A DNA stretch of 11,740 nt. It comes from Treponema sp. GTDB taxonomy: Bacteria; Spirochaetota; Spirochaetia; Treponematales; Breznakiellaceae. Shown in pieces: positions 1-5,591 of the stretch. The stretch covers positions 1-11,740 of the forward strand of contig JAIRNB010000280.1 of NCBI GenBank assembly GCA_031258265.1, written 5' to 3'. Numbering within the stretch: the stretch's first letter is position 1; every line of letters begins with the position of its first letter. The position numbers were made by a program, and so were the translations under genes. The notes below the pieces were generated by a model. That model saw only the letters and a list, made by a program, of their open reading frames with translations. It did not search any database and was not told the origin of the DNA.

Positions 1-63
1 CTGTTGCGCCAGATACGGATACGGCGATCCGGGGGACCGGCGTTTGCTTTTTTCGTTTGTTTA

Positions 64-201
64 TGGGCGCATTTTTGCGTGCCCGGCACGCAAAAACCGG
101 GCTATCGCTGCAATTCCTCGACTTTACCTCCGGTAAAGTCTCCGGTATTTCCGCTCTATCCCTTGCGCTGCCCAAAAATGGCATCCATGCCATTTTTGGG
201 C
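64..201 (+). repeat. Repeat block C, left copy
   Basis: This block matches the reverse complement of 5748-5897 in its linker sequences, while the hairpins set into it differ. Three palindromes lie here: 72-96 (11-bp arms, loop CCG), 120-140 (9-bp arms, loop TCC) and 170-201 (15-bp arms around CC). The linker at 141-165 and the segment 97-119 recur almost exactly in the right copy. Confidence 0.85.
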
Positions 202-217
202 TTTACGTTTTTGCTTT

Positions 218-342
218 GCAAAAACGTATACACCTATTACAGCCGGCATCCTGCCGGCCAGGTTGTATATTAAACCAATGTGGCTTCGCATAGCGCCTCC
301 GTATGCCCCCAAATTGAAAAATGCGCCTCAGCTTTAGCTGAG
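218..342 (+). repeat. Tandem repeat unit, copy 1 (internally reduced)
   Basis: Positions 218-247 match 391-420 and positions 259-342 match 554-637, so this is a shortened copy of the unit at 391-637. Where the second unit carries the 147-bp block B, this one has only a compact palindrome, 242-258 (arms GCCGGCA/TGCCGGC, loop TCC). The shared 84-bp end block (offset 295) has only a few mismatches, mostly near its right end. Confidence 0.85.
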
Positions 343-390
343 GCAGTGCGCGCGCGGCCCAAACCGTAGGTTTGGGCTGGAACAAAAGCC

Positions 391-637
391 GCAAAAACGT
401 ATACATCTATCACAGCCGGCCCCGCGGCGCGCCCGCCCGCCTAAAGACGCCCTTGCATTTGGCCGGGATAAATACAGTTGCCGTGCGCCGGGCGTGTGTT
501 ATATTTTTTCTTTCAACGCCCCTTAACGGGGCAATTACTTCGCCCCATGCCGGCAGGCTGTATATTAAACCAATGTGGCTACGCATAGCGCCTCCGTATG
601 CCCCCAAATTGAAAAATGCGCCCCGGTTTTAGCTGAG
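391..637 (+). repeat. Tandem repeat unit, copy 2 (full, contains block B)
   Basis: The left end (391-420) and right end (554-637) are direct repeats of 218-247 and 259-342. The interior is block B. The unit therefore exists as a full copy here, a reduced copy immediately to the left, and an inverted block B near 5.6 kb. Confidence 0.85.
408..554 (+). repeat. Repeat block B, left copy of a 147-bp inverted pair
   Basis: It aligns without gaps to the reverse complement of 5592-5738. Both copies are 147 bp, and by eye I count about six mismatches. It contains the small inverted repeat GCCCC/GGGGC around TTAAC near its right end and a GC-rich segment at its left end. No open frame in it looks like a protein. 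Confidence 0.92.
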
Positions 638-725
638 CCCGCGGCAGGCAAGCGAAGCTTGTTTATTTGATAATGCGGCATGGCATAGCGCCGGCAATGT
701 CCTTTTCCGGGGCCCTTCGCTTCCC

Positions 726-754
726 TTCACTTTTTTTCTGCTTGGGTTTATACT
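726..754 (+). promoter_or_regulatory. Probable sigma-70-type promoter for the glycosyltransferase gene
   Basis: TTCACT at 726-731 and TATACT at 749-754 are separated by exactly 17 bp. The -10 matches the consensus at 5 of 6 positions and the -35 at 4 of 6. A start near 761 would give a leader of about 58 nt before the ATG at 819. The promoter lies just outside the repeat mosaic. Confidence 0.5.
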
Positions 755-818
755 TATGGCGTGTCAGCGGTGTGGACATGCAGTGTCTTCTGTTCAAAAC
801 GGTACGGCGGGAAAATAG

Positions 819-1988
819 ATGAATATTGGTATTTTTAGTGATTGTTATACCCCCCAGGTAAACGGGGTGGTCACTGTGGTAAGGACCTTAAAAAACGAAT
901 TGGAAAAAAGGGGCCACCGGGCTTATGTTTTTACTGTTCAGCATCCCAAGGCGGTTCCCGAGGAAAATGTTTTCCGGATCAGGTCTATTCAGTTTCCCGC
1001 CGAACCCCAGCACCGGATTGGATTTTTCATCGAAAAACAGGTTATTGATATGGTGCGGCCCCTTAATTTGGATATTATCCACACCCATACGGAATTCAGC
1101 CTTCACATTGCTTCCAGGGGGATAAGCAGGAAGCTTAATATCCCTTCTATTCATACCCTCCACACTTATTATAAGGATTACCTTTACTACGCCCCTCTTT
1201 TGGAACTGTTCTTAAAAAAGAATTATTCTATAGTTTTGAAAACCATGTTCCGCAGCCAGTGCTGCATCGTGGCGCCTTCGCAGAAAATAAAAAACTATCT
1301 GGAGGACGCGAAATTTGCCAAGCCTGTCAGAATCGTCCCCAACGGGATCGATCTTTCGTATTTTTACGACCGTTCCGATGATCTCTGCCGGAACGCCCAG
1401 GATATGAGGCGGCGTTTTGGCATTGCCCCGGAGGATGAGCTGATCGTCTTTGTGGGCCGCCTGGGTACCGAAAAAAACATTGATACCCTGCTGGATAATT
1501 TCCAGGAAATTCATTCCCGCCGTTCCCGGACAAAACTTGTCATCGTGGGGGATGGTCCTGACCGCCGGGCCCTGCACTCCTATGGCCAGGAATTGGGGAT
1601 CGCCGATTCCCTGATTTTTACCGGCTACCTCCACTGGCCCGATGAAATCAGCCAGATGTATACGGCGGCGGATCTTTTTATGAGCGCCTCCCACAGCGAA
1701 GTTCATCCCATCACTTTTATCGAGGCCATGGCATCGGGGCTTCCTATTATTGCCGCCGCCGACCTGAGCATTACCGACATGGTTATTAACGGGGAAAATG
1801 GCTGGGCGGTGGAGGATGATCAGAGGCTTTGGGAAAAGGCCATCGAGGTTCTGGATGACCGGGAGGCAAGGCGGCGGATGGGCAGCCGTTCCGAGGAACT
1901 TTCCCGAAACTACTCGATGGACCGGTTTATTGACGGCATGATCGCCGTCTACGAAGAATTTCGTAAACAGGCCCCCGCTGGTGGATAG
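819..1988 (+). CDS. Family 4 glycosyltransferase (GT-B fold), diacylglycerol glucosyltransferase-like
   Basis: The 389-residue product has two Rossmann-like halves typical of GT-B retaining glycosyltransferases. The N-terminal acceptor domain opens with MNIGIFSDCYTPQVNGV, the glycine-bearing first strand and loop (residues 1-17). The C-terminal donor domain contains VGRLGTEKN (212-220), with the Arg and Lys that contact the nucleotide-sugar phosphates. It also has the family E-x7-E motif, E294 and E302, followed by AMASGLP. The overall pattern resembles 1,2-diacylglycerol 3-glucosyltransferases and related glycolipid or mannosyl enzymes, so a cytoplasmic-face membrane glycolipid role is likely. 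The exact sugar and acceptor cannot be read from the sequence. Length is normal. There is no signal peptide. The ribosome-binding site is weak (GCGGGA). The 3' end overlaps the helicase gene by 8 bp, implying co-transcription and possible translational coupling. Confidence 0.85.
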   Translation: MNIGIFSDCYTPQVNGVVTVVRTLKNELEKRGHRAYVFTVQHPKAVPEENVFRIRSIQFPAEPQHRIGFFIEKQVIDMVRPLNLDIIHTHTEFSLHIASRGISRKLNIPSIHTLHTYYKDYLYYAPLLELFLKKNYSIVLKTMFRSQCCIVAPSQKIKNYLEDAKFAKPVRIVPNGIDLSYFYDRSDDLCRNAQDMRRRFGIAPEDELIVFVGRLGTEKNIDTLLDNFQEIHSRRSRTKLVIVGDGPDRRALHSYGQELGIADSLIFTGYLHWPDEISQMYTAADLFMSASHSEVHPITFIEAMASGLPIIAAADLSITDMVINGENGWAVEDDQRLWEKAIEVLDDREARRRMGSRSEELSRNYSMDRFIDGMIAVYEEFRKQAPAGG

Positions 1989-3261
1989 TTCCTTTGCGGC
2001 CCTGGGGGCCCTGCCTTATTTTTCCGCCCGCCTGGGGGAACGAAATATTTACCGGCCCACAGATATTCAACAGAGGGTTATACCGGAACTCCTGGCGGGC
2101 TGGTCCGTGATCTTCCGTTCCGCCACCGGGACGGGGAAAACCTTTGCCTACCTTATCCCCCTGCTGCAGCGGCTTTGGACGGATTCCGCGATCAGCGGAA
2201 GCGGGGGGCCCGCCCTGCTGGTCCTTTCCCCTACCTATGAGCTGTGCGCCCAGATTAGAGACGAGGCGGAATTCCTGCTGGGCCGTGGAAAAGGGAAAAA
2301 GCCGGAGGCCCCGGATGGGGATTCCCCCCCCATTTTTTCCGGTAAGGTAAGCCTTCTTACCGGATCGGGAAACCTTAGCCGTCAGATCGACGGGCTAAAG
2401 AGGGACCGGCCCCTGGCGGTGGTGGGGAACCCCGGAAGAATCCTCCTCCTTTCCCGGATGGGAAAACTCAAGCTTGGGAATCTGCGTTCCCTGGTCTTTG
2501 ACGAGGGGGACCGGCTTATGGCGGAGGATCTGCGGGGGGAGACCCTGGAATTATGGGAACATATCGTCAGGGCCGGTAAAGGCCGGGGGGCCGGGGGATC
2601 TGCCGGGCCGGGGGACCTGCCGGAGCCGGACAGGAATAGGGATGAAAACCTCATCCGCGCCGCCTGTTCGGCCACCCTGTCGGCGGAGAACCAGGAGCCG
2701 CTGCTCCCCCTTATGGGAAAAGATGTAAAGATCATCGAAACCGCCGAACAGGAGATTCTCCGGGAGCGGATACAGCACTGGGCCATCTGGAGTGAAGGCC
2801 GGCGGAAACTCCAGACCCTGCGTTCCTTTTTGGCGGCGGTAAAGCCCAGGAAGGCCCTGGTCTTTGTTGACCGTTCCTGGGACGCGGAGAAGATCGTTTC
2901 CAATCTCCCCCACCTTTCCGCCGCCGCCCTTTACGGCGGCATGGATAAAAAACGCCGCCGGGACGCGGCAGCCGGTTTCCGTTCAGGGAAAATAACGGTG
3001 CTGGTGTCCAGCGATCTAGCCGCCCGGGGCCTGGATATTCCGGGGATCACCCACGTAATCGCCCTGGATGTGCCCCAGGACGGGGAATCCTATATCCACA
3101 GGGCGGGCCGCACCGCCCGGGCGGGGAAACGGGGGATCATGGTAAGCATTGGGGATACGGACGAGATGCGGCTCCTGGCCCGGCTGGAAAAGCGGCTGGG
3201 CCTTAAGGTGTACCCCAAAGAGCTTTACCGGGGACAGATAGGCGCCCCGGTGGAGGAGTAA
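1981..3261 (+). CDS. DEAD-box-family ATP-dependent RNA helicase with a DEGD motif II
   Basis: The 426-residue superfamily 2 helicase has both RecA-like domains. Visible motifs are a Q-motif region with PTDIQ (26-30), motif I SATGTGKT (47-54), Ia PTYELCAQ (84-91), Ib GNPGRIL (149-155), II DEGD (174-177), III SAT (230-232), IV ALVFVDRS (292-299), V ARGLDIP (348-354) and VI HRAGRTARAG (373-382). It should unwind or remodel RNA with ATP; the natural substrate is unknown. Motif II has Gly in place of the usual Ala, but both acidic residues are kept. The protein ends soon after domain 2, with no RNA-binding tail. Two loops are enlarged: about residues 101-121 (Lys/Pro/Asp-rich) and 199-222 (Gly-rich, encoded by a 17-bp tandem repeat). 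The GTG start at 1981 overlaps the preceding gene by 8 bp and has no strong Shine-Dalgarno, which suggests coupled translation. Confidence 0.88.
   Translation: MDSSFAALGALPYFSARLGERNIYRPTDIQQRVIPELLAGWSVIFRSATGTGKTFAYLIPLLQRLWTDSAISGSGGPALLVLSPTYELCAQIRDEAEFLLGRGKGKKPEAPDGDSPPIFSGKVSLLTGSGNLSRQIDGLKRDRPLAVVGNPGRILLLSRMGKLKLGNLRSLVFDEGDRLMAEDLRGETLELWEHIVRAGKGRGAGGSAGPGDLPEPDRNRDENLIRAACSATLSAENQEPLLPLMGKDVKIIETAEQEILRERIQHWAIWSEGRRKLQTLRSFLAAVKPRKALVFVDRSWDAEKIVSNLPHLSAAALYGGMDKKRRRDAAAGFRSGKITVLVSSDLAARGLDIPGITHVIALDVPQDGESYIHRAGRTARAGKRGIMVSIGDTDEMRLLARLEKRLGLKVYPKELYRGQIGAPVEE
2591..2624 (+). repeat. 17-bp imperfect tandem repeat inside the helicase gene
   Basis: Positions 2591-2607 and 2608-2624 are two 17-bp copies differing at two positions, preceded by further CCGGGGG sequence. 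The unit is not a multiple of three, so the copies are read in different frames. They encode the Gly/Pro-rich loop before motif III. Confidence 0.75.
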
Positions 3262-3277
3262 TACGGGGCTGAGTGTA

Positions 3278-3296
3278 TTCCCGCCGGCGGCGGGAA
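3278..3296. terminator. Hairpin between convergent helicase and toxin genes
   Basis: Perfect 8-bp arms TTCCCGCC/GGCGGGAA surround a GGC loop in the 62-bp gap between the helicase stop and the convergent toxin stop. No T-run follows on either strand, so it may be a bidirectional RNA 3'-end hairpin or another member of the triloop hairpin family seen elsewhere in the window. Confidence 0.35.
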
Positions 3297-3323
3297 CCGG
3301 GCTTTTCGGAGACAAAATCAGTT

Positions 3324-3740
3324 TTAAGACGAAAAAAGATTCTGTATGAGCGCCTTTCCCGGCAGCCGGTAAATATAAAAATCCGAATCAATGCTGATAA
3401 TCGAGCGGATGCCTGTTTTTTCCGCCGCCAGCACCAGGCTTGCGTCCGCAAAATCACAGGGAAGATCCTTGTATTTTCTGATAAGCCCGATGAGTCCGGC
3501 CATATCAGCCTGCTCAATGGTCTGCAGGCAAAGGCCCCCGCGCATCACCCATTCAAGAAAATCGATCTGGGCGTTCACGCTAAAATCCAGCATGTGGGTG
3601 ACTTCGGTAAGAACCGCCAGGGTGCTTACCAGACGGTAAGGGAAATCCTGGATAAAGGATTTGATCTTCCTATGGTACGCATCACTCCGGTCAAAAAGGG
3701 CAATGAGGGGGCCGGAATCAACCAGGACGGCGTTTTGCAC
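3324..3740 (-). CDS. PIN-domain ribonuclease toxin, VapC-like
   Basis: The 138-residue protein is a single PIN domain. It is expected to be an Mg-dependent endoribonuclease that cuts cellular RNA when freed from its antitoxin. Acidic residues at the family positions are visible: D8 in VLVDSGPL, E46 in LTEV, D96 and D99 in CDFADASLV, and D118/D120 in ISIDSDFYIYR. The fold pattern (short N-terminal strand, central helices, ADASLVLAAE helix, late ISIDSD strand) fits. I chose the GTG at 3740 because the VapC core begins immediately after it and AAGGA lies about 8 nt upstream. The frame is open further upstream, but that part lies inside the antitoxin gene. The gene overlaps the antitoxin end by 23 bp, the usual toxin-second arrangement. 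The RNA target cannot be predicted. Confidence 0.85.
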   Translation of the reverse strand: MQNAVLVDSGPLIALFDRSDAYHRKIKSFIQDFPYRLVSTLAVLTEVTHMLDFSVNAQIDFLEWVMRGGLCLQTIEQADMAGLIGLIRKYKDLPCDFADASLVLAAEKTGIRSIISIDSDFYIYRLPGKALIQNLFSS

Positions 3741-3969
3741 GGATCTTGTCCTTGAGGCGGTTCTTGTAGTCCACGGAAAGATTCCCGTCCCCGCTGCCAT
3801 ATTTACCGAAGTAGGGTTCCCCCACTTCCCAGGAACTCTTTTCCGTTTCATCCTGGGCAAAATACTGGGCCAGGGCCTCCCGGACAAATTCGGATTTGGA
3901 CCTGTTCTGGGCCCTGGAAGCCGCGTTGAGTTTTTCTTCCATGTCGTAAGGCAGTCTGATGGTGGTCAT
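3718..3969 (-). CDS. Ribbon-helix-helix antitoxin, VapB/CopG-like
   Basis: The 83-residue protein opens with MTTIRLPYDMEEKLN, a typical ribbon-helix-helix DNA-binding strand and first helix. RSKSEFVREALAQYF follows as the second helix (about residues 23-37). The rest (residues 40-83) is polar and charged, and probably wraps the toxin. It should neutralise the PIN-domain partner and repress its own promoter. The ATG at 3969 is favoured over an ATG 63 nt upstream because GGAGGAGG lies just before it and the ribbon-helix-helix strand starts at once; the upstream extension looks non-coding. A 15-bp palindrome (4003-4017) upstream is a likely autoregulatory operator. The gene overlaps the toxin by 23 bp. 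Confidence 0.82.
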   Translation of the reverse strand: MTTIRLPYDMEEKLNAASRAQNRSKSEFVREALAQYFAQDETEKSSWEVGEPYFGKYGSGDGNLSVDYKNRLKDKIRAKRRPG

Positions 3970-4002
3970 AGAGGTTCCTCCTCCTATACTTCTTATAATA
4001 CA

Positions 4003-4017
4003 GAATGTAATACATTC
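4003..4017. promoter_or_regulatory. Palindromic operator candidate for the toxin-antitoxin pair
   Basis: GAATGTAATACATTC is a perfect 7-1-7 inverted repeat about 34 bp upstream of the antitoxin ATG. AT-rich -10-like sequence lies next to and overlapping it on the minus strand (TACATT, TATTAT). Ribbon-helix-helix antitoxins commonly bind such sites; assignment to this protein is inferred from position. Confidence 0.5.
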
Positions 4018-4057
4018 CCCGGTAATATACAAGGGGGGAGGAGGATTTTCTCTCTTA

Positions 4058-4091
4058 AGGCTGTTCCAAAACTTCAGTTTTGGAACAGCCT
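4058..4091. repeat. Perfect 16-bp-arm hairpin
   Basis: The arms AGGCTGTTCCAAAACT and AGTTTTGGAACAGCCT flank a 2-nt centre TC. The core recalls the imperfect hairpin at 5400-5445, which shares TGTTC-AAAACTTC. It lies upstream of the antitoxin operator and has no T-tract, so it looks like another member of a dispersed palindrome family rather than a terminator. Confidence 0.7.
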
Positions 4092-4116
4092 CCTTGAATT
4101 TGGCGGAAAAACTGCA

Positions 4117-4156
4117 AGAGCTTCGGCAAAACCATCCGGATCTTGCAAGAAGCTCT
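4117..4156 (-). terminator. Stem-loop downstream of the aldo/keto reductase gene
   Basis: The arms AGAGCTTC (4117-4124) and GAAGCTCT (4149-4156) enclose a 24-nt loop that contains ATCCGGAT. On the minus strand, the reductase's strand, the stem is followed after about six bases by TTTTT, so weak intrinsic termination is possible. Smaller hairpins at 4157-4170 and around 4176-4190 lie closer to the reductase stop. Confidence 0.35.
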
Positions 4157-4202
4157 CTATTTTTTTAGAGAAAAGGGCGATCCTTTCGCCGCTTTTTCCT
4201 GG

Positions 4203-5186
4203 CTACCAGGCATAAGCCTGGGGAGCCGCCCCTCCGGGGCCGGGGAAAATATCATCCAGTTTTTTCAGCGCCTCCCCGGAAAGCTTTATTTCAACCGCCC
4301 GGAGACTGTCTTCAAATTGCCGCAAAGTCCGGGGGCCGATGATAGGGGCGGTGATTGCCGGATTGGCAAGCATCCATGCCAGCGCCACATTCGCCTCGCT
4401 TTCCCCCAGGTCTTTACAGAGTTTCGCGTATTCGGTAAGCCGGGCGCGATCTTCGGCGGAAAGATTTTTCGCCCGCTGCTCACTCCGTGATCCCGGCGCG
4501 GGATTCAGAATGGCCCCGCTGAGCAGCGCCCCATCCAGGGGGCTCCACGCAATTACCCCAAGACCAAGCTCTTTTGCGGCGGGCAAAAGCTCAAGCTCCG
4601 GCAGCCTGCAATTCAGGCTGTACTTATGCTGTTCCGATACAAGGCCGAGAAAATTCCGTTTTGCCGCCGCCGCCTGGGCATAGCAGATATGCCGGGCGGC
4701 AAAATTACTGGAACCGATATAATCGACCTTCCCCTGATTAACCAGGGGCTCAAAGGCGCCCCAACATTCTTCCCAGCTAAGATCCGGATCGATGTGGTGC
4801 ATTTGATAGAGTTCAACATGATCCGTTTGCAGCCGCTTAAAGGAAGCCTCAAGGTGTCTGCGGATCTTGTAGAGGGAAAGGAAACGGCCTTCATTAGGTC
4901 CATCGTTTGGCTCATCCATCGGGTTATAGACCTTGGTGGCCAGTACCACTTTTTCACGCCGGCCGCCCCCCTGGGCGAACCAGCGCCCTACAATTTCCTC
5001 GGTCCAGCCCCGGCGGCCTTCCCCGCCATACACATTGGCGGTATCAAAGAAATTGACCCCCGCTTCCAGCGCCTTGTCCATAATGGCGAAGGCATCCCGT
5101 TCTTCCGTGCGCGGACCGAAATTCATGGTGCCCAGGCACAACCGGCTTACCTTAAGGCCCGTTCTTCCCAAATTGGTGTAAGTCAT
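4203..5186 (-). CDS. Aldo/keto reductase family oxidoreductase
   Basis: The 327-residue (beta/alpha)8 barrel is of normal length. It should reduce aldehydes or ketones, or oxidise alcohols, using NADP(H) in the cytoplasm; the substrate is unknown. The catalytic tetrad is visible: D48 and Y53 in FFDTANVYGG, K85 in VLATK, and H130 in ELYQMHH. The N-terminal pattern (MTYTNLGRTGLKVSRLCLGT) and the late motif ANPAITAPIIGPRT with its cofactor-binding loop match the YajO/YeaE-like and potassium-channel beta-subunit-like branch. AGGAGGT sits about 8 nt before the ATG, fixing the start. The gene appears monocistronic, with a long upstream region carrying a promoter, a LacI-like operator and a terminator-like hairpin. 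Expression is therefore probably conditional, perhaps tied to a sugar or aldehyde. Confidence 0.9.
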   Translation of the reverse strand: MTYTNLGRTGLKVSRLCLGTMNFGPRTEERDAFAIMDKALEAGVNFFDTANVYGGEGRRGWTEEIVGRWFAQGGGRREKVVLATKVYNPMDEPNDGPNEGRFLSLYKIRRHLEASFKRLQTDHVELYQMHHIDPDLSWEECWGAFEPLVNQGKVDYIGSSNFAARHICYAQAAAAKRNFLGLVSEQHKYSLNCRLPELELLPAAKELGLGVIAWSPLDGALLSGAILNPAPGSRSEQRAKNLSAEDRARLTEYAKLCKDLGESEANVALAWMLANPAITAPIIGPRTLRQFEDSLRAVEIKLSGEALKKLDDIFPGPGGAAPQAYAW

Positions 5187-5230
5187 AATCCTACCTCCTG
5201 CTCGTGAATGTTGCGGGATTCCCGCATTCG

Positions 5231-5290
5231 AAAAAAAATGGAAACATAAAGCGCCCCCGTTTCATAGGGAGTGAAGCTTTATGATTCCAT
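5231..5290 (-). terminator. Intrinsic-terminator-like hairpin in the reductase leader (possible attenuator)
   Basis: On the minus strand, 15-nt arms (5290-5276 and 5252-5238) pair at 14 of 15 positions across a 23-nt loop and are followed directly by a run of T (5237-5231). It stands between the proposed promoter and the reductase ribosome-binding site, about 32 nt from the latter. It could attenuate reductase transcription, or end a short separate RNA of roughly 100 nt. Confidence 0.6.
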
Positions 5291-5322
5291 CCTTCATGAT
5301 GTCCCCGGTATCTTCATGATAC
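5291..5322. promoter_or_regulatory. Paired CTTCATGAT sites, 20 bp apart
   Basis: CTTCATGAT occurs at 5292-5300 and 5312-5320, a direct repeat with a 20-bp period (about two helical turns). The second copy is embedded in the small palindrome GTATC-TTCAT-GATAC (5308-5322). They lie just downstream of the proposed reductase promoter and could be protein-binding sites or leader RNA structure. Confidence 0.3.
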
Positions 5323-5335
5323 AGGGAATAGGAGA

Positions 5336-5397
5336 AGAATAAATGTTGACGTTAACATTAAGTCAAGGGCATTTGGCGTTTTTTTTGATTTTTTTAA
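5336..5397 (-). promoter_or_regulatory. Promoter with upstream A-tracts for the reductase gene
   Basis: On the minus strand, TTGACT (5366-5361) is the -35. A -10 is offered by TTTATT (17-bp spacing, 5343-5338) or TATTCT (19-bp spacing, 5341-5336). Two runs of A (about 5380-5397) lie upstream of the -35, as in an UP element. The spacer is almost entirely filled by a palindromic operator. Confidence 0.5.
5342..5359. promoter_or_regulatory. LacI-family-like operator between -35 and -10
   Basis: AATGTTGACGTTAACATT is an 18-bp near-palindrome centred on CG; only one pair of symmetric positions breaks the symmetry. A/T-flanked palindromes with a central CG are typical of LacI/GalR-family sites. 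Its position inside the promoter spacer would let a bound repressor exclude RNA polymerase. No regulator gene is in the window. Confidence 0.5.
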
Positions 5398-5399
5398 CA

Positions 5400-5445
5400 G
5401 ATCGGGTTTGTTCTAAAACTTCGGTCGTAGAAACAAGTTCCGATC
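5400..5445. repeat. Imperfect long hairpin related to the 4058 palindrome
   Basis: The outer arms GATCGG/CCGATC and inner TTGTTCTA/TAGAAACAA pair imperfectly around AAACTTCGGTCG. The right end overlaps the perfect 12-bp palindrome TTCCGATCGGAA (5438-5449). The segment TGTTCTAAAACTTCGG resembles the left half of the hairpin at 4058-4091. No gene is supported between 5187 and 5964. Confidence 0.5.
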
Positions 5446-5591
5446 GGAATCCTACAAACTTTTTCCGCGCCCTGGCCTTGGGGGGTCCCGGCCGCCTGCC
5501 TTCGGCGCAGGGTATCGGCATTTACCTTCCGGCGCCTTATCATAGGTATTCATGCGCCGGTTTTGGACCAATTTCTTCCGCGGCCGCCCTG

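Larger units (their letters stand above)
1..725. repeat. Gene-free mosaic of short hairpin-forming repeats (left copy)
   Basis: No credible protein gene lies here; the open frames are short, overlap on both strands and simply read through repeats. At least eight short perfect inverted repeats with 2-3 nt loops are visible: 72-96 (loop CCG), 120-140 (TCC), 170-201 (CC), 205-227 (TTT), 242-258 (TCC), 325-344 (TT), 357-377 (GTA) and 649-661 (GAA). Between them lie longer unique-looking blocks that recur: 218-247 with 391-420, 259-342 with 554-637, 408-554 inverted at 5592-5738, and 64-201 inverted at 5748-5897. The whole reads as a nested, duplicated repeat cluster rather than a decayed gene. 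The first 60 bases show nothing recognisable. Confidence 0.85.

Noticed and set aside
124..607. Two minus-strand frames whose products start with the same residues (MGAYGGAMRSHIGLIY)
   Set aside because: The shared start comes from the direct repeat 259-342/554-637. The frames run across hairpins and diverge at once, and neither has a family pattern or a good ribosome-binding site.
372..632. Plus-strand frame of 86 codons within the left mosaic
   Set aside because: It covers block B and the end module, which also exist inverted and in reduced form. No protein-like composition or start signal is visible.
1..660. CRISPR array in the left repeat region
   Set aside because: Repeat units are of unequal length, contain long shared cores and do not alternate with similar-sized unique spacers. 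No cas gene is nearby.
64..661. Insertion sequence or its remnant
   Set aside because: No transposase fragment, consistent terminal inverted repeats or target duplication could be seen; a non-autonomous element remains possible but unsupported.
3741..3887. Longer toxin start upstream of the GTG at 3740
   Set aside because: The extra 49 residues are low in protein character and lie within the antitoxin gene; the PIN domain begins right at the GTG.
3273..4215. Plus-strand frames opposite the toxin-antitoxin genes
   Set aside because: They are antisense shadows; the minus strand encodes convincing PIN and ribbon-helix-helix proteins with the expected overlap.
5206..5229. Palindrome around CGGGATTCCCG as a second reductase operator
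   Set aside because: The symmetry is local, with a bulge in the outer arms. It lies in the leader next to the ribosome-binding site, and nothing ties it to a regulator family.
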